Shown: one piece after another, positions 56,482 to 64,000 of the stretch
How positions within the stretch are numbered: position 1 is the first letter of the stretch
Layout: each line of letters opens with the position of its first letter
Assembly (NCBI RefSeq): GCF_030053135.1
Contig: NZ_CP125650.1
Coordinates: 186,001 to 250,000 of the forward strand
Direction of reading: 5' to 3'
DNA length: 64,000 nucleotides
Source: Rhizobium sp. BT04
GTDB taxonomy: Bacteria; Pseudomonadota; Alphaproteobacteria; Rhizobiales; Rhizobiaceae
The notes under the pieces: model-generated
The model's database searches: none
Told to the model about the DNA's origin: nothing
Seen by the model: only the letters and a program-made list of their open reading frames with translations
Made by a program: the position numbers and the translations under genes

Positions 56482-57171
56482 CTCTCCGACTCGTTTCGTG
56501 AGAGACCAATGCTGCGCCCATTACCGAAGATTGCGATGAGGCATCAGCGTCCTTCAGCAATCTTGCCAAAGAATGCAGGCTTGCGAGATCGACGTGCGGG
56601 ACCGCCAGGCTGCGCCAACAACCACTCACTGATCGGTCGAACATCCACGACGGGACCTCAAGAAGTCGACCAGAAGAAGAACCAGAAAGGCTGCAGCGGA
56701 AAATATGCGTCCCTTTAGACACCGCCTCATGCACGTGAACAAGCCGTCCGGACCAGGGATGCCACGGATACAGAAGCTCGCGAACCTCGGTCCCGTGGGT
56801 GTTCTGTCGTCGTGTTGTACAATGAGGAAAGACCTCATGGTGCGATCGGCAACAAGGTGCCGATCTCGTTGGTGAATTCGGGAGGCGCAACCAGCCCGCC
56901 TCCCTGAATGAAGCCGGAAAACTCTAGCATCCGGTGGTCCAACGTTTGGGAGCGTTTCAAGACCGCCGAGGCTCTAATCGCCGCCGGATGAAAATTCAGT
57001 GACAGGTCATTTGAAGGCCAACCACCTACCTTCCTGCCGAACACTGGCAGACCAGAAAACAAGGGGCGCAGCCAATACACGTCGCTTGATCAGTGCTTGT
57101 GAGATACGCCGGAGCCAAAGAGGAGCCGTAGTGAGTAGTGAACGCACTGTCATGCAGGTTCCTCCATGTCG

Positions 57172-57183
57172 CCCCCCCCCCCC
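57172..57183. repeat. Run of 12 cytosines
   Basis: Twelve C in a row lie in otherwise non-coding DNA between the IS3 copy 3 flank and the second DUF269 gene. The surrounding 57000-57275 has no gene. The exact length may be a sequencing artefact or vary by slippage. Confidence 0.7.
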
Positions 57184-57275
57184 GCGCCAAGAACGCTAGG
57201 GCACACCCCCGGATTGCTTGATTGCTGGGCAGATTAGCGAAGAATTCCGCCCTATATGAGCCGTTTCAACCGCAC

Positions 57276-57761
57276 TTAAACGCGCGCTACATCTGAATAG
57301 GTCTTAATTGTTGTTAAGCCATTATCGACCAGGCCAGTTCCCGCCTCGGCGAGCTTTTGGAGGTTGTCGAAGCCAAATCGATGTACGTCGCGGAGCGTCT
57401 TCGAGAGTACTACGAGCCGCCCCGCCGTGAGTAATATCCGACCGAATCCCTCATGGTTCACAGTCAACACCGGTGACGCCATCAGTCCGGACTGCTCCTC
57501 TATAGCAAGTGCTACGGCGGCATAGAAGATCTCAAGCCGCCACTGCACCTCTAGGTCAGGTCCCCCGATGAGAGGAATCGCCCTACGCTGCTGCCTCGTC
57601 ACGATGAAATCACAGAGCAAATCGGTGTCCGATTTCTCTTGCCACAATTCAAAGGTGTCTTGAGCACGCATCAGACGCAAGAGGCACTTAATGAAAGGCG
57701 TGGCGAGAGCATCTTTCTCATCTAATCGAGCATTGTTGGGGACAGGGGTGACGTTTGACAT
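57276..57761 (-). CDS. NifX-associated nitrogen fixation protein (DUF269), copy 2
   Basis: The 161-residue product keeps the family motifs ATPFIKCLLRLMRAQ, EGFGRILLTAGRLVVLSKTL and RDVHRFGFDNLQKLAEAG. It differs from copy 1 at many positions, so it is an old paralogue. AGGAGG precedes the start at 57761. Upstream on the same strand are a nifH scar and a sigma-54/NifA promoter, from which it could still be expressed in nodules. Confidence 0.88.
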   Translation of the reverse strand: MSNVTPVPNNARLDEKDALATPFIKCLLRLMRAQDTFELWQEKSDTDLLCDFIVTRQQRRAIPLIGGPDLEVQWRLEIFYAAVALAIEEQSGLMASPVLTVNHEGFGRILLTAGRLVVLSKTLRDVHRFGFDNLQKLAEAGTGLVDNGLTTIKTYSDVARV

Positions 57762-57999
57762 CAGTTAAAATCCTCCTGAGTGTTGGATGCGGTTTGACTA
57801 AGGGCCACACCCGCTTCCGGTAACACCATCCCTTAAAATGGTGCGGCAGATGGGACCTGTGGCGACGCAACTTGGCCCGGACGAATGACATGGCCCCTCG
57901 AAACGGGGCGGCCGCAACAACAACGGCAAGCGGCGGGCAACGCTGGCGGGCTTGACGAAAAGCGCTTCACAAGCGAGATTCCCGTCGCGATAGTCCAGT

Positions 58000-58201
58000 G
58001 GCGGTAGGTTTCGCCGCGAACTCCACCCTCAACCAACCTATTCGCCGCCAGGTGTAAAACCGTGTCTCGGGCTTTCGAATTGAGGATCAGGCGGGGGGTG
58101 GAATCAGCTTTTCGAGGTCGACAAGGACAGTGAGAGTATCTTGAGAGGCCGTGTACTTGCCGATCCCCCCTTTTCCGTGCGAACTGATGCAGACCTGCCA
58201 T
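58000..58201 (-). pseudogene. nifH: Scar of a second nifH (N-terminal part)
   Basis: Reverse-strand pieces in three frames match the first 65 or so codons of NifH: MAGLHQFA, then GGIGKYTASQDTLTVLVDL (Walker A, with the second Ser/Thr region changed), then ADSTPRLILNSKARDTVLHL. Single-base indels break the frame and the rest of the gene is gone. The bases 57770-58000 show nothing else. Confidence 0.82.
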
Positions 58202-58285
58202 GTATTTTCCCTTCAAGGTTCAAATCGACTTCGACCGGACGCCACACGTTCCACCAGGCGATTGCCCGCCGCGTAGTTCTGGGAG

Positions 58286-58301
58286 TTCAAGACTCATGCC
58301 A
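58286..58301 (-). promoter_or_regulatory. Sigma-54 promoter of the nifH scar / DUF269 copy 2
   Basis: Reverse strand TGGCATGAGTCTTGAA has the same layout and the same unusual TTGAA -12 element as the nifHDK promoter, 85 bases before the scar's ATG. Confidence 0.65.
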
Positions 58302-58387
58302 GTCTCCTCCGCTGAGGTTCGGAACACGGCATCTGTATTGTTTCCAGCTTCTTAGCTAGCCCATGAAGAATTGATCGAGGACAACGT

Positions 58388-58403
58388 TGTCGTGAACCGG
58401 ACA
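58388..58403. promoter_or_regulatory. NifA activator site of the second nif promoter
   Basis: TGTCGTGAACCGGACA fits TGT-N10-ACA. It lies 87 bases upstream of the -24 element, nearly the same distance as at nifHDK (91 bases). Confidence 0.7.
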
Positions 58404-59439
58404 AGACGCGGTGGGGATCGAAGAAATGGCATCCCGGTGCAGCGGCGGAAGCCTATTCTCCGGCCACGTCAGCAACAAATGACACCCGCCGAAGCCGCTC
58501 CGCTCTCAATTCGCGGATTGGGCGCAATGTCCGGCCGCTTGCCGAGGTGCAGCCGGTCGATCTTCTTTGCTTGGCGATCACAGCGCCTCCCAGTGATGGA
58601 CTCCGAGACCCGCATGCATCACTGGCTGGAGCTCCCTTCCTCGACAGTTAGCGCCGTCATTTGGGGGAATGCCGCGGGCAAATGGAAAGCGGCATAGGCC
58701 CCCGCGACGCCGGCGACAGCTCAACAACGCTCTGAATTTCCACAGTGAACGGCTGTTAGACGTAGCCGGCAAAGGGGAAGCTCACGAAGATCAGATGGCC
58801 CTTCAGGGCCGGGTCCTGGTCCGATGCCCACCGGATCGACCGGCCGCAAGGTTTTAGGACCGTTTCAACAACCAGCCCCTGGGCGCCTCGGCGGCGTGTA
58901 TCTTAAGTTGCCGGCGTGCGTCGGCCGCGTTCACTCTCTATCCGCACCAGAACACGGCACCCGGGGGATCATGCTGCCGGCACGACCTAGCTGGCCGGTA
59001 CCGTCGGCGCCGGCAAGAGGATGACTGTGGCAGCGGCCGTCATGGAGCAGTGCTGCCTCGGTGTGACCGCTGAGGCGATACTCGCTGTTTCCGGTCATTG
59101 CTTAGCACAGGCCGGAAAAGCGTTTCTGGTACCTTAGCGAACGCTCGCGATTTTAGCAGGGACAACGGGACCTGGCGGCAAGCGGACCCCAAACAAGTGC
59201 GAAGCAAACCGAATCTTTGGCAACCTCAAAGAGGGTGGAGTCGATACCCTGGGGGTCAAGCGCCCGCGTCGTCGCGGAGCATTGGGCGCGAGGGGTTTGC
59301 GGATTCTCGATACGTGATTGGCACATCAGTCGGACCTCAGCCGATCTTCGTGCAAAAGGATCCTTTAAAAATGGGCCCCTTAACGCGTGCCTTGGCATGC
59401 TTGCTTGCTGACGAAGTTTAGGTTGAGAATTGAACACCG
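58404..59439. other. No recognisable gene between the second nif promoter and nolL
   Basis: Short frames on both strands only (60-110 codons), none with a motif I can name. Confidence 0.4.
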
Positions 59440-60618
59440 CTAGTTATTCGCAGGATTGCTCGGCAAACGAACGAGGCGGGGTGGCGTTCCAAGCATGAGC
59501 TGGGACAGATAGGGAATGTCGCGCACGCTCCAGCGAACTGCTAGTGCTACGGCAATGATCATCGTCCCGAGAATTCCCGCCGCGCCAGACCTCATTGTGG
59601 GAGCCCATTGTTCTCCGTATTGTATCAAATCCATGAGACGGAATACCGTAGCCTGCACCAGGTACAACACGAGCGTGCTCTGCCCCACTTCCACGGCGAT
59701 AAAGCGAACCACCCGGTTCGAGCGTCCAATTTTCCAGGATTGAAGCAGAATCTCGATCATCACTGCAGAGGCCACTGTCGAGCCAAAAAACATCAGAAGG
59801 ATATCTTTTGCCGACTGCAGATCCTGGATTAAGGCGAGATTGTTGTAGACATAGGTGTCCTCGCGCCACGCCATGAAGCACAAGCTAGCCGCGATAGAGG
59901 CGGACATCATCAGGAGTGGCTTATGATACCGCATTATGCTCGTCCACCAATCTCTCGACTGCGCAAATGAAAATCCCATGCAGAAAAAGGGATAGGTGTA
60001 CTTTATGAGAGGGAATATAGAAAACGTCACGGGGGCAACTGCGACCAGTATGGATGAGACAAGCAAAGAGCGTGCCGACCCGGAGTTGAAGATCGAAATA
60101 AGTTTGACCAAAAGAAAAGAAGCAAACGCAGCCCAGATGAACCAGTATGTGCCGACGAAATCGTGCATGAATTGCAACAGGTTGCCAGGTGCGTCCGGCG
60201 GCCGGGGAAACATGAGCAATTTGACTGCCTCCAAAAGGGTGCACCAGAACAGCGTCGGCACCAGGAGCTGCAGCGCGCGATCACCGATGGCTTGCCTGAA
60301 CGATTTGCCTAGTAGCCCTGATCTAGAGAGATATCCGCTTATCGCCATAAAGAGAGGCATGTGAAACATGTAGATCGATTTGAAGCATGCCGAATCCCAG
60401 AAGCCATCACCCTCGTAAAAGATATATTGTATCAGGTGACCGAAAATCACCAAGACAATGAGTATTCCTTTGGCGAAGTCTAAAGCTAGATCGCGATCGT
60501 CGGCCTCTGGCGCCTCAGGCACTGTCTTTCCACCTACAATTCTTGCTCGCATTCTCAACATCTCACGATGCCTACGGGAGCCTTTGAAAGCGGCATTTTC
60601 CAACCTCTCGTTCATCAT
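59440..60618 (-). CDS. nolL: NolL, Nod factor fucose O-acetyltransferase
   Basis: NolL acetylates the fucose that NodZ attaches to the Nod factor. The 392-residue product is an integral membrane acyltransferase-3 protein with about ten spans. The N-terminal signature is LDFAKGILIVLVIFGHLIQY (catalytic-type His), and FKSIYMFHMPLFMAISGYLS and YWFIWAAFASFLLVKLISIF follow. C-terminal LGTPPRLVRLPSNP is soluble. Family length is normal. The call to NolL rather than another acyltransferase rests on similarity and on nodZ being in the same window. No nod box was found directly upstream. Confidence 0.82.
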   Translation of the reverse strand: MMNERLENAAFKGSRRHREMLRMRARIVGGKTVPEAPEADDRDLALDFAKGILIVLVIFGHLIQYIFYEGDGFWDSACFKSIYMFHMPLFMAISGYLSRSGLLGKSFRQAIGDRALQLLVPTLFWCTLLEAVKLLMFPRPPDAPGNLLQFMHDFVGTYWFIWAAFASFLLVKLISIFNSGSARSLLVSSILVAVAPVTFSIFPLIKYTYPFFCMGFSFAQSRDWWTSIMRYHKPLLMMSASIAASLCFMAWREDTYVYNNLALIQDLQSAKDILLMFFGSTVASAVMIEILLQSWKIGRSNRVVRFIAVEVGQSTLVLYLVQATVFRLMDLIQYGEQWAPTMRSGAAGILGTMIIAVALAVRWSVRDIPYLSQLMLGTPPRLVRLPSNPANN

Positions 60619-61425
60619 GCAGGCTAATCCAGCTTCCGATCAGCGCTCCGACTTCGGCATGCTGAACGACGGCCAACGGTCATACAATTTGCCTGGGTTC
60701 CAAGTTCACAGGGCGACCGTGGCGACTTAGGCCCAGTAGCCGTTTTCGGCGTGTCCATTGGCTGTTTTTCGCCGCAACGTACGCCCCGCCTAAACTCGCT
60801 GCCGCGCAACTGCTTGGGCTGCCACGTCGTCGAAATCTTCTAACGGACATTTGCGCGTATGCAAGTAGCGCTGCTTGACTCTGCACTCGGCTATTGTTGC
60901 GATTGCATATGATTCTCCATGCCAAACTTGCGCGACACCGTATCAAAAGAACATATTGCCGATTCAATGGCTCCTAGCCGCTGTGGGTATCGTCTATCAC
61001 CTACCGGCGCTTGGGTGTGGATCGGCACCCCAGCGCAACCCCCCAGACGCTGGAGATTTGCTCCATTAGATCCGCCGCCCAACGTGTCCTATATGGCAGC
61101 CTCACCATTGTAAAATTCATGCTCCTAATGACACGCATCTGCGGTATGGATGAGTATCGCGGACCCTTGACAACCTTGAGCGGAAGGTCGGTGAGTATCG
61201 CGATACACGAGGCTTTGGCCGCGATCGCCGCCGTTTTGGATCGCCGCCAATGATAGCTGGACGTTGGGCTGCCATTGTCGATCCGTATGCGACGTTTGTC
61301 GATACGTCAGAGACGACCGTGGTCCCAATCCGTAGGAAGATCGCAGTAAGCGTCAAGATATGCGGGATGCAACGGCCAGTGTCTGGGGATGCGCTCCCCT
61401 GTCAAGGTCGAGACCCCCTCCTCGA
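60619..61425. other. No recognisable gene between nolL and the aquaporin gene
   Basis: Short frames of 60-95 codons on both strands, arginine- and serine-rich, with no motif. Probably eroded sequence. Confidence 0.4.
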
Positions 61426-62199
61426 TCAGTGGCTTTCCCTTTTTGGGATACCTCTCCTTCGGTGGCGAAAGAATGAAACCGGGCTGGATATGTCGCTGGT
61501 CATTTCGCGCGATTCAAATTGGCGCAGACTTTGCGGCTCGCTTGACGCGACGATCCCCCTGAGCTGAAGAAGGCCGGCCGCAATAGCGCCGAGCATTGGC
61601 GCACATATATAAAGCCAGAGTTGAGAGAGTGCCGCCCCTCCTGCGAAAAGTGCTGGGCCGATCGATCGTGCTGGATTCACAGAAGAACCCGAAACGGTGA
61701 TACCGCCAAGGTGGATCGCAACTAAGGCAAGTCCAATCGCCAATCGTGCAACAGCGCCGCGTCCAGCCGTGCATTTGAGGAATACAGTTACGAACAGGAA
61801 CGTGGCGATAAACTCGAATAGGAACGCAGCTCTCCATCCGTAGACTACCCAGCCGGTTTGGGCGAAACCTTCTAGGGTGATATCGTAACCGCCGACCTTG
61901 TTCATAGCGATAAGGTAGAGCGTGCCTGCCGCCGCGATAGCTCCTGCACATTGGGCGGAGACATACGCGAGAAAGTCCCACACTCTCAATCGGCGCGACA
62001 CGAGGAAACCCAGGCTGACCGCCGGATTGAGATGCGCGCCCGAGACTGGGCCAATCGTGTAGGCCATTGCAACCACGGTCGTCCCGAAGGCTAAAGCGAC
62101 ACCCAACAGGCCCACCTCTTGACGCATATAAAGCAATGTGCCGCAGCCGAGGAAGACAAGTGTGAAGGTCCCGAAGAATTCGCAAACATACTTTTTCAT
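61426..62199 (-). CDS. Aquaporin / MIP-family channel
   Basis: The 257-residue product has six membrane spans and both NPA boxes, GAHLNPAVSLGF and SSVNPARSIGPALF. The N-terminal KKYVCEFFGTFTLVFLGCGT is typical of the AqpZ group. The second box has NPAR, where glycerol facilitators have NPARD, so a water channel is favoured. The C-terminal 30 residues (SDISSPVSFFRHRRRG) extend beyond the usual length. It stands alone between eroded regions. Confidence 0.9.
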   Translation of the reverse strand: MKKYVCEFFGTFTLVFLGCGTLLYMRQEVGLLGVALAFGTTVVAMAYTIGPVSGAHLNPAVSLGFLVSRRLRVWDFLAYVSAQCAGAIAAAGTLYLIAMNKVGGYDITLEGFAQTGWVVYGWRAAFLFEFIATFLFVTVFLKCTAGRGAVARLAIGLALVAIHLGGITVSGSSVNPARSIGPALFAGGAALSQLWLYICAPMLGAIAAGLLQLRGIVASSEPQSLRQFESREMTSDISSPVSFFRHRRRGIPKRESH

Positions 62200-62712
62200 T
62201 TTTCACTCCATTGATTTGACCCCACGTACTTTTCGGTGTCATCCTCGTGCCGCCAAGCGTTCCGCATGCACCGAACCAATCATCGTGTCAGGTCCCGAAA
62301 ACCTCCGTAGTTGACTTCAATTGCGTCCTTGTCCGACGAGATCGGCATCAGAGCCTATGGTCAACCAGCGTCACCGATCACCAGCAAACGTCGTACCAAA
62401 TGAAATATGTTGCGCATCACAGCGATCGCTCTGATGACGTTCGGTCTTAGGTTCGAAAGTGCCGTGAACAGGATAGGCAGGCGAACCGTACCGAGACGTA
62501 TGGACCCGAGCTGGGCTACGAACAAATCGCCAAGCAGCCCATCCTCAAATTATCGAAACAACGACCCTCTTCATGGCTCCAAGCGGAAGGTGGTGCAAAG
62601 CAGGAACCAGGACAAGGGTTGATAAGACCGCCAGGGACGTTCACGAGAAGTCGAGTAACGCCCCTTAGCCACGAACAGGCACATGATCCTTGGCGCGATT
62701 TGAAGTCCGCGT
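62200..62712. other. No recognisable gene upstream of the aquaporin gene
   Basis: About 500 bases up to the phasin repeat arm with only short frames. It should contain the aquaporin promoter, but no motif stands out. Confidence 0.4.
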
Positions 62713-62895
62713 GAATTCCCTTGTCCCCAGCGCAACCGTCGACATTTTTCGCAAATGTCGGGCATTCGCCACTTTTGTCAGATTTGTCGTGACTGGAACG
62801 TTTTGTTCGCCGGTCTCTCCGCCAAATACACATCAACCTGCCCTCAACCCGCCCATCGATAAACGAAAATCATCTTCTTGGCGCGTCGGAGCAGT

Positions 62896-62911
62896 TGGCA
62901 TGGTGTTTGCT
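62896..62911 (+). promoter_or_regulatory. Sigma-54 promoter of phasin copy 2
   Basis: TGGCATGGTGTTTGCT, identical to the copy 1 promoter, lies about 188 bases before the phasin start. Confidence 0.75.
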
Positions 62912-63099
62912 GATCCCTGGTTACAAGCGGCAGAAAGCAGTCTGCATGATGCCGGTTCATGAAACGAACGGAACGGAGGCCACCTGACCGTTCGTCATCG
63001 GATCCGCGTTCTACCAAAGCGGCCATGCATAGTCCGCCGGCGGAAGGGGTCAATCCCGATGTCACAGCTTGCAACCAACTCAAAGAGAAGGAAAATGCA

Positions 63100-63555
63100 A
63101 TGACCAAGATTTCCGAAAGATCCTTTGAAACGATCGAAAACCCGGGGTCATCGTCGCTCAAGGTGCCAGATCAGTTCGGCGCATCCGTTGAAAAGGGGAA
63201 CAAGCAGGTGACAGAGGCTCTTTTGAAATTTGCGTCCGGCGCTGAAGCGACACAGAAAATGCTGCCTCCGATCCTCGAAACGACAAGTCTATTCGGCAAC
63301 GAATTGTGGTGGAAGACGATCGCTGCACTGCAAGCCGACGCCGAGGCCGGCTTCTCACATTTGCAAGCTTTGCTGGGCGCGAATTCGCCGTCGCAGATCC
63401 TCGAACAGCAGTCGACCTTTTTCCGCAAGCGCGTTGAGACAAGTTTGCAGCACGCCAAGGAAGTCCGGGAGCTCTCAAGCAGGGCGGTGGAGGAAATCTC
63501 AAAGCCGGTCAAGGATGCTTTTGACAAGGTCCTGACGAACCCCAAAGCGACGTAA
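63100..63555 (+). CDS. phaP: Phasin, polyhydroxyalkanoate granule protein (copy 2)
   Basis: The 151-residue product is nearly identical to copy 1 (18565-19020); differences include KFASGAEATQ for KLASGAEATQ, EAGFSH for EASFSH, VRELSS for VRVLSS and a changed end, NPKAT for DLKAT. The start at 63100 follows AGAGAAGGAAA; the frame runs on upstream to 62959 without support. Same sigma-54 promoter as copy 1. Confidence 0.88.
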   Translation: MTKISERSFETIENPGSSSLKVPDQFGASVEKGNKQVTEALLKFASGAEATQKMLPPILETTSLFGNELWWKTIAALQADAEAGFSHLQALLGANSPSQILEQQSTFFRKRVETSLQHAKEVRELSSRAVEEISKPVKDAFDKVLTNPKAT

Positions 63556-63594
63556 AGTTGACTCGGCACTAAGATCAGGGCTGGACGAATCATG

Positions 63595-63820
63595 ATCGGA
63601 GCCGCTTTCGAGGAGACAACATTATGCGGCCGACTGATGTTTCATCTGTTCGCGGCGCTGGCGAATTCCGGCGTGATCTGGTCAGAGAGCGGACCCGTGC
63701 CGGCCCGGAGGAACGTGGTAGGCGCGGCGGCGGCCGCCGCAGATAAGCTTGCCAGGGCCTCATCTGGTGGCTGGCCACAAAGTGCGCGAGGCCATCGCAC
63801 CTTACGAGGCTCTTAGATGG
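63595..63820 (+). pseudogene. Decayed small serine resolvase/invertase
   Basis: One frame reads AAFEETTLCGRLMFHLFAAL, typical of the helix-E region of Hin/Tn3-type resolvases. After a frame change, EFRRDLVRERTRAG and RRGGGRR continue in the right order. Both ends of the gene are missing. It lies immediately after the phasin repeat arm. Confidence 0.6.
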
Positions 63821-63841
63821 TTACATGTGGGGGATAGTAAA

Positions 63842-64000
63842 ATGATTGTAGCTGTTCCAAATAGCGGGGCGTCACGGATTAACCAATCCGGTGTAGAAGC
63901 ATTACGAGAATTTCCTAACTTTCCGATAGGCGGGATCTTGTTCAAGGATATAGCGCCTATGCTGGCTGGTAGAGGTGCATTGGGCGAAGTCGTTTCTACC
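63842..64000 (+). CDS. Adenine phosphoribosyltransferase-like protein (start only; runs off the window)
   Basis: From the ATG at 63842, preceded by GGGGGA, 53 codons are visible: MIVAVPNSGASRINQSGVEA, then LREFPNFPIGGILFKDIAPM and LAGRGALGEVVST. The REFPNFP-GILFKDI pattern is the N-terminal signature of adenine phosphoribosyltransferases, which make AMP from adenine and PRPP. The PRPP loop lies outside the window. Confidence 0.7.
   Translation, partial: MIVAVPNSGASRINQSGVEALREFPNFPIGGILFKDIAPMLAGRGALGEVVST

Larger units (their letters stand above)
54202..56817. mobile_element. 2.6-kb serine-recombinase element inserted in IS3 copy 3
   Basis: The insertion joint is clear against intact IS3 copies. 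The target hexamer TACAAT occurs at both edges (54196-54201 and 56818-56823). It holds a large serine recombinase and a small upstream gene, and the remaining 56490-56815 has no recognised gene. No cargo other than these is visible. Confidence 0.75.
53803..56959 (+). mobile_element. IS3-family element, copy 3, truncated and split by a recombinase element
   Basis: Forward-strand OrfB begins in the middle (from WAMDFVHDQLATGK at 53806), keeps the second and third DDE residues, and is interrupted at ...DWRRYYN near 54200. The rest (EERPHGAIGNKVPISL and the terminal repeat) resumes at 56818. The N-terminal part and OrfA are deleted. It is opposite in orientation to copies 1 and 2. The flank beyond 56959 repeats the flank of copy 1 for about 45 bases. 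Confidence 0.88.
62713..63558. repeat. Inverted repeat arm B carrying the second phasin gene and promoter
   Basis: This arm matches 18562-19401 in reverse complement, including the upstream palindrome stem, the sigma-54 promoter and the whole phasin gene, with scattered base changes. Confidence 0.85.

Overview
The window looks like part of a rhizobial symbiotic plasmid, most like those of bean-nodulating Rhizobium (R. etli / R. phaseoli type). The basis is nodB-nodC standing apart from nodA, fucosylation and fucose-acetylation genes for Nod factor (nodZ, nolL), several NodD regulators, nod boxes, nifHDK, and a complete fixNOQP-fixGHIS set. The species is inferred from gene content; no database search was possible.

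Layout. 1-3.7 kb: nodC (cut by the window edge) and nodB behind a nod box with a dead nodA between them, then a divergent nod box for nodZ. 3.9-17.9 kb: microaerobic respiration, with fixNOQP, fixGHIS, a Crp/Fnr regulator, pseudoazurin and hemN, several preceded by FNR/FixK-type palindromes, plus a decayed fixK-like gene. 18-25.7 kb: a phasin gene, fdxB and nif accessory genes, and nifHDK with a truncated nifE. 25.7-28.5 kb: an IS630 element, scars of noeL and nolK, and nodA behind its own nod box followed by a dead nodB. 29-44.6 kb: a secreted metallopeptidase-like protein, an IS3 element, a four-gene set (amino-acid N-hydroxylase, PhyH dioxygenase, cupin, MetRS-like protein), two nodD genes, a luciferase-like monooxygenase behind a nod box, a YbaK-type deacylase, a DUF6875-like protein and a winged-helix protein. 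45-57 kb: nested insertion sequences around a small double-glycine peptide with its HlyD and peptidase-ABC exporter. 57-64 kb: a second nif promoter with a nifH scar and a second DUF269 gene, nolL, an aquaporin, an inverted copy of the phasin region, and the start of a phosphoribosyltransferase gene.

How the genes fit together. NodABC build the Nod factor backbone, NodZ adds fucose, NolL acetylates it, and NodD proteins drive expression from nod boxes. FixNOQP is the high-affinity cbb3 oxidase, FixGHIS assembles it, and HemN supplies haem at low oxygen. NifHDK is nitrogenase. Phasin ties polyhydroxybutyrate to the same sigma-54 programme.

Most interesting are (i) the N-hydroxylase/cupin/MetRS-like set, which has the parts of the hydrazine (N-N bond) synthetases known from actinomycete natural-product pathways, here with cupin and MetRS as separate genes; (ii) a 41-residue GG-leader peptide gene next to its own dedicated exporter; and (iii) two nodAB loci that have lost opposite genes, which explains why nodA and nodBC are apart. 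Much of the rest is decayed: at least ten pseudogenes and four copies or fragments of one IS3-family element.
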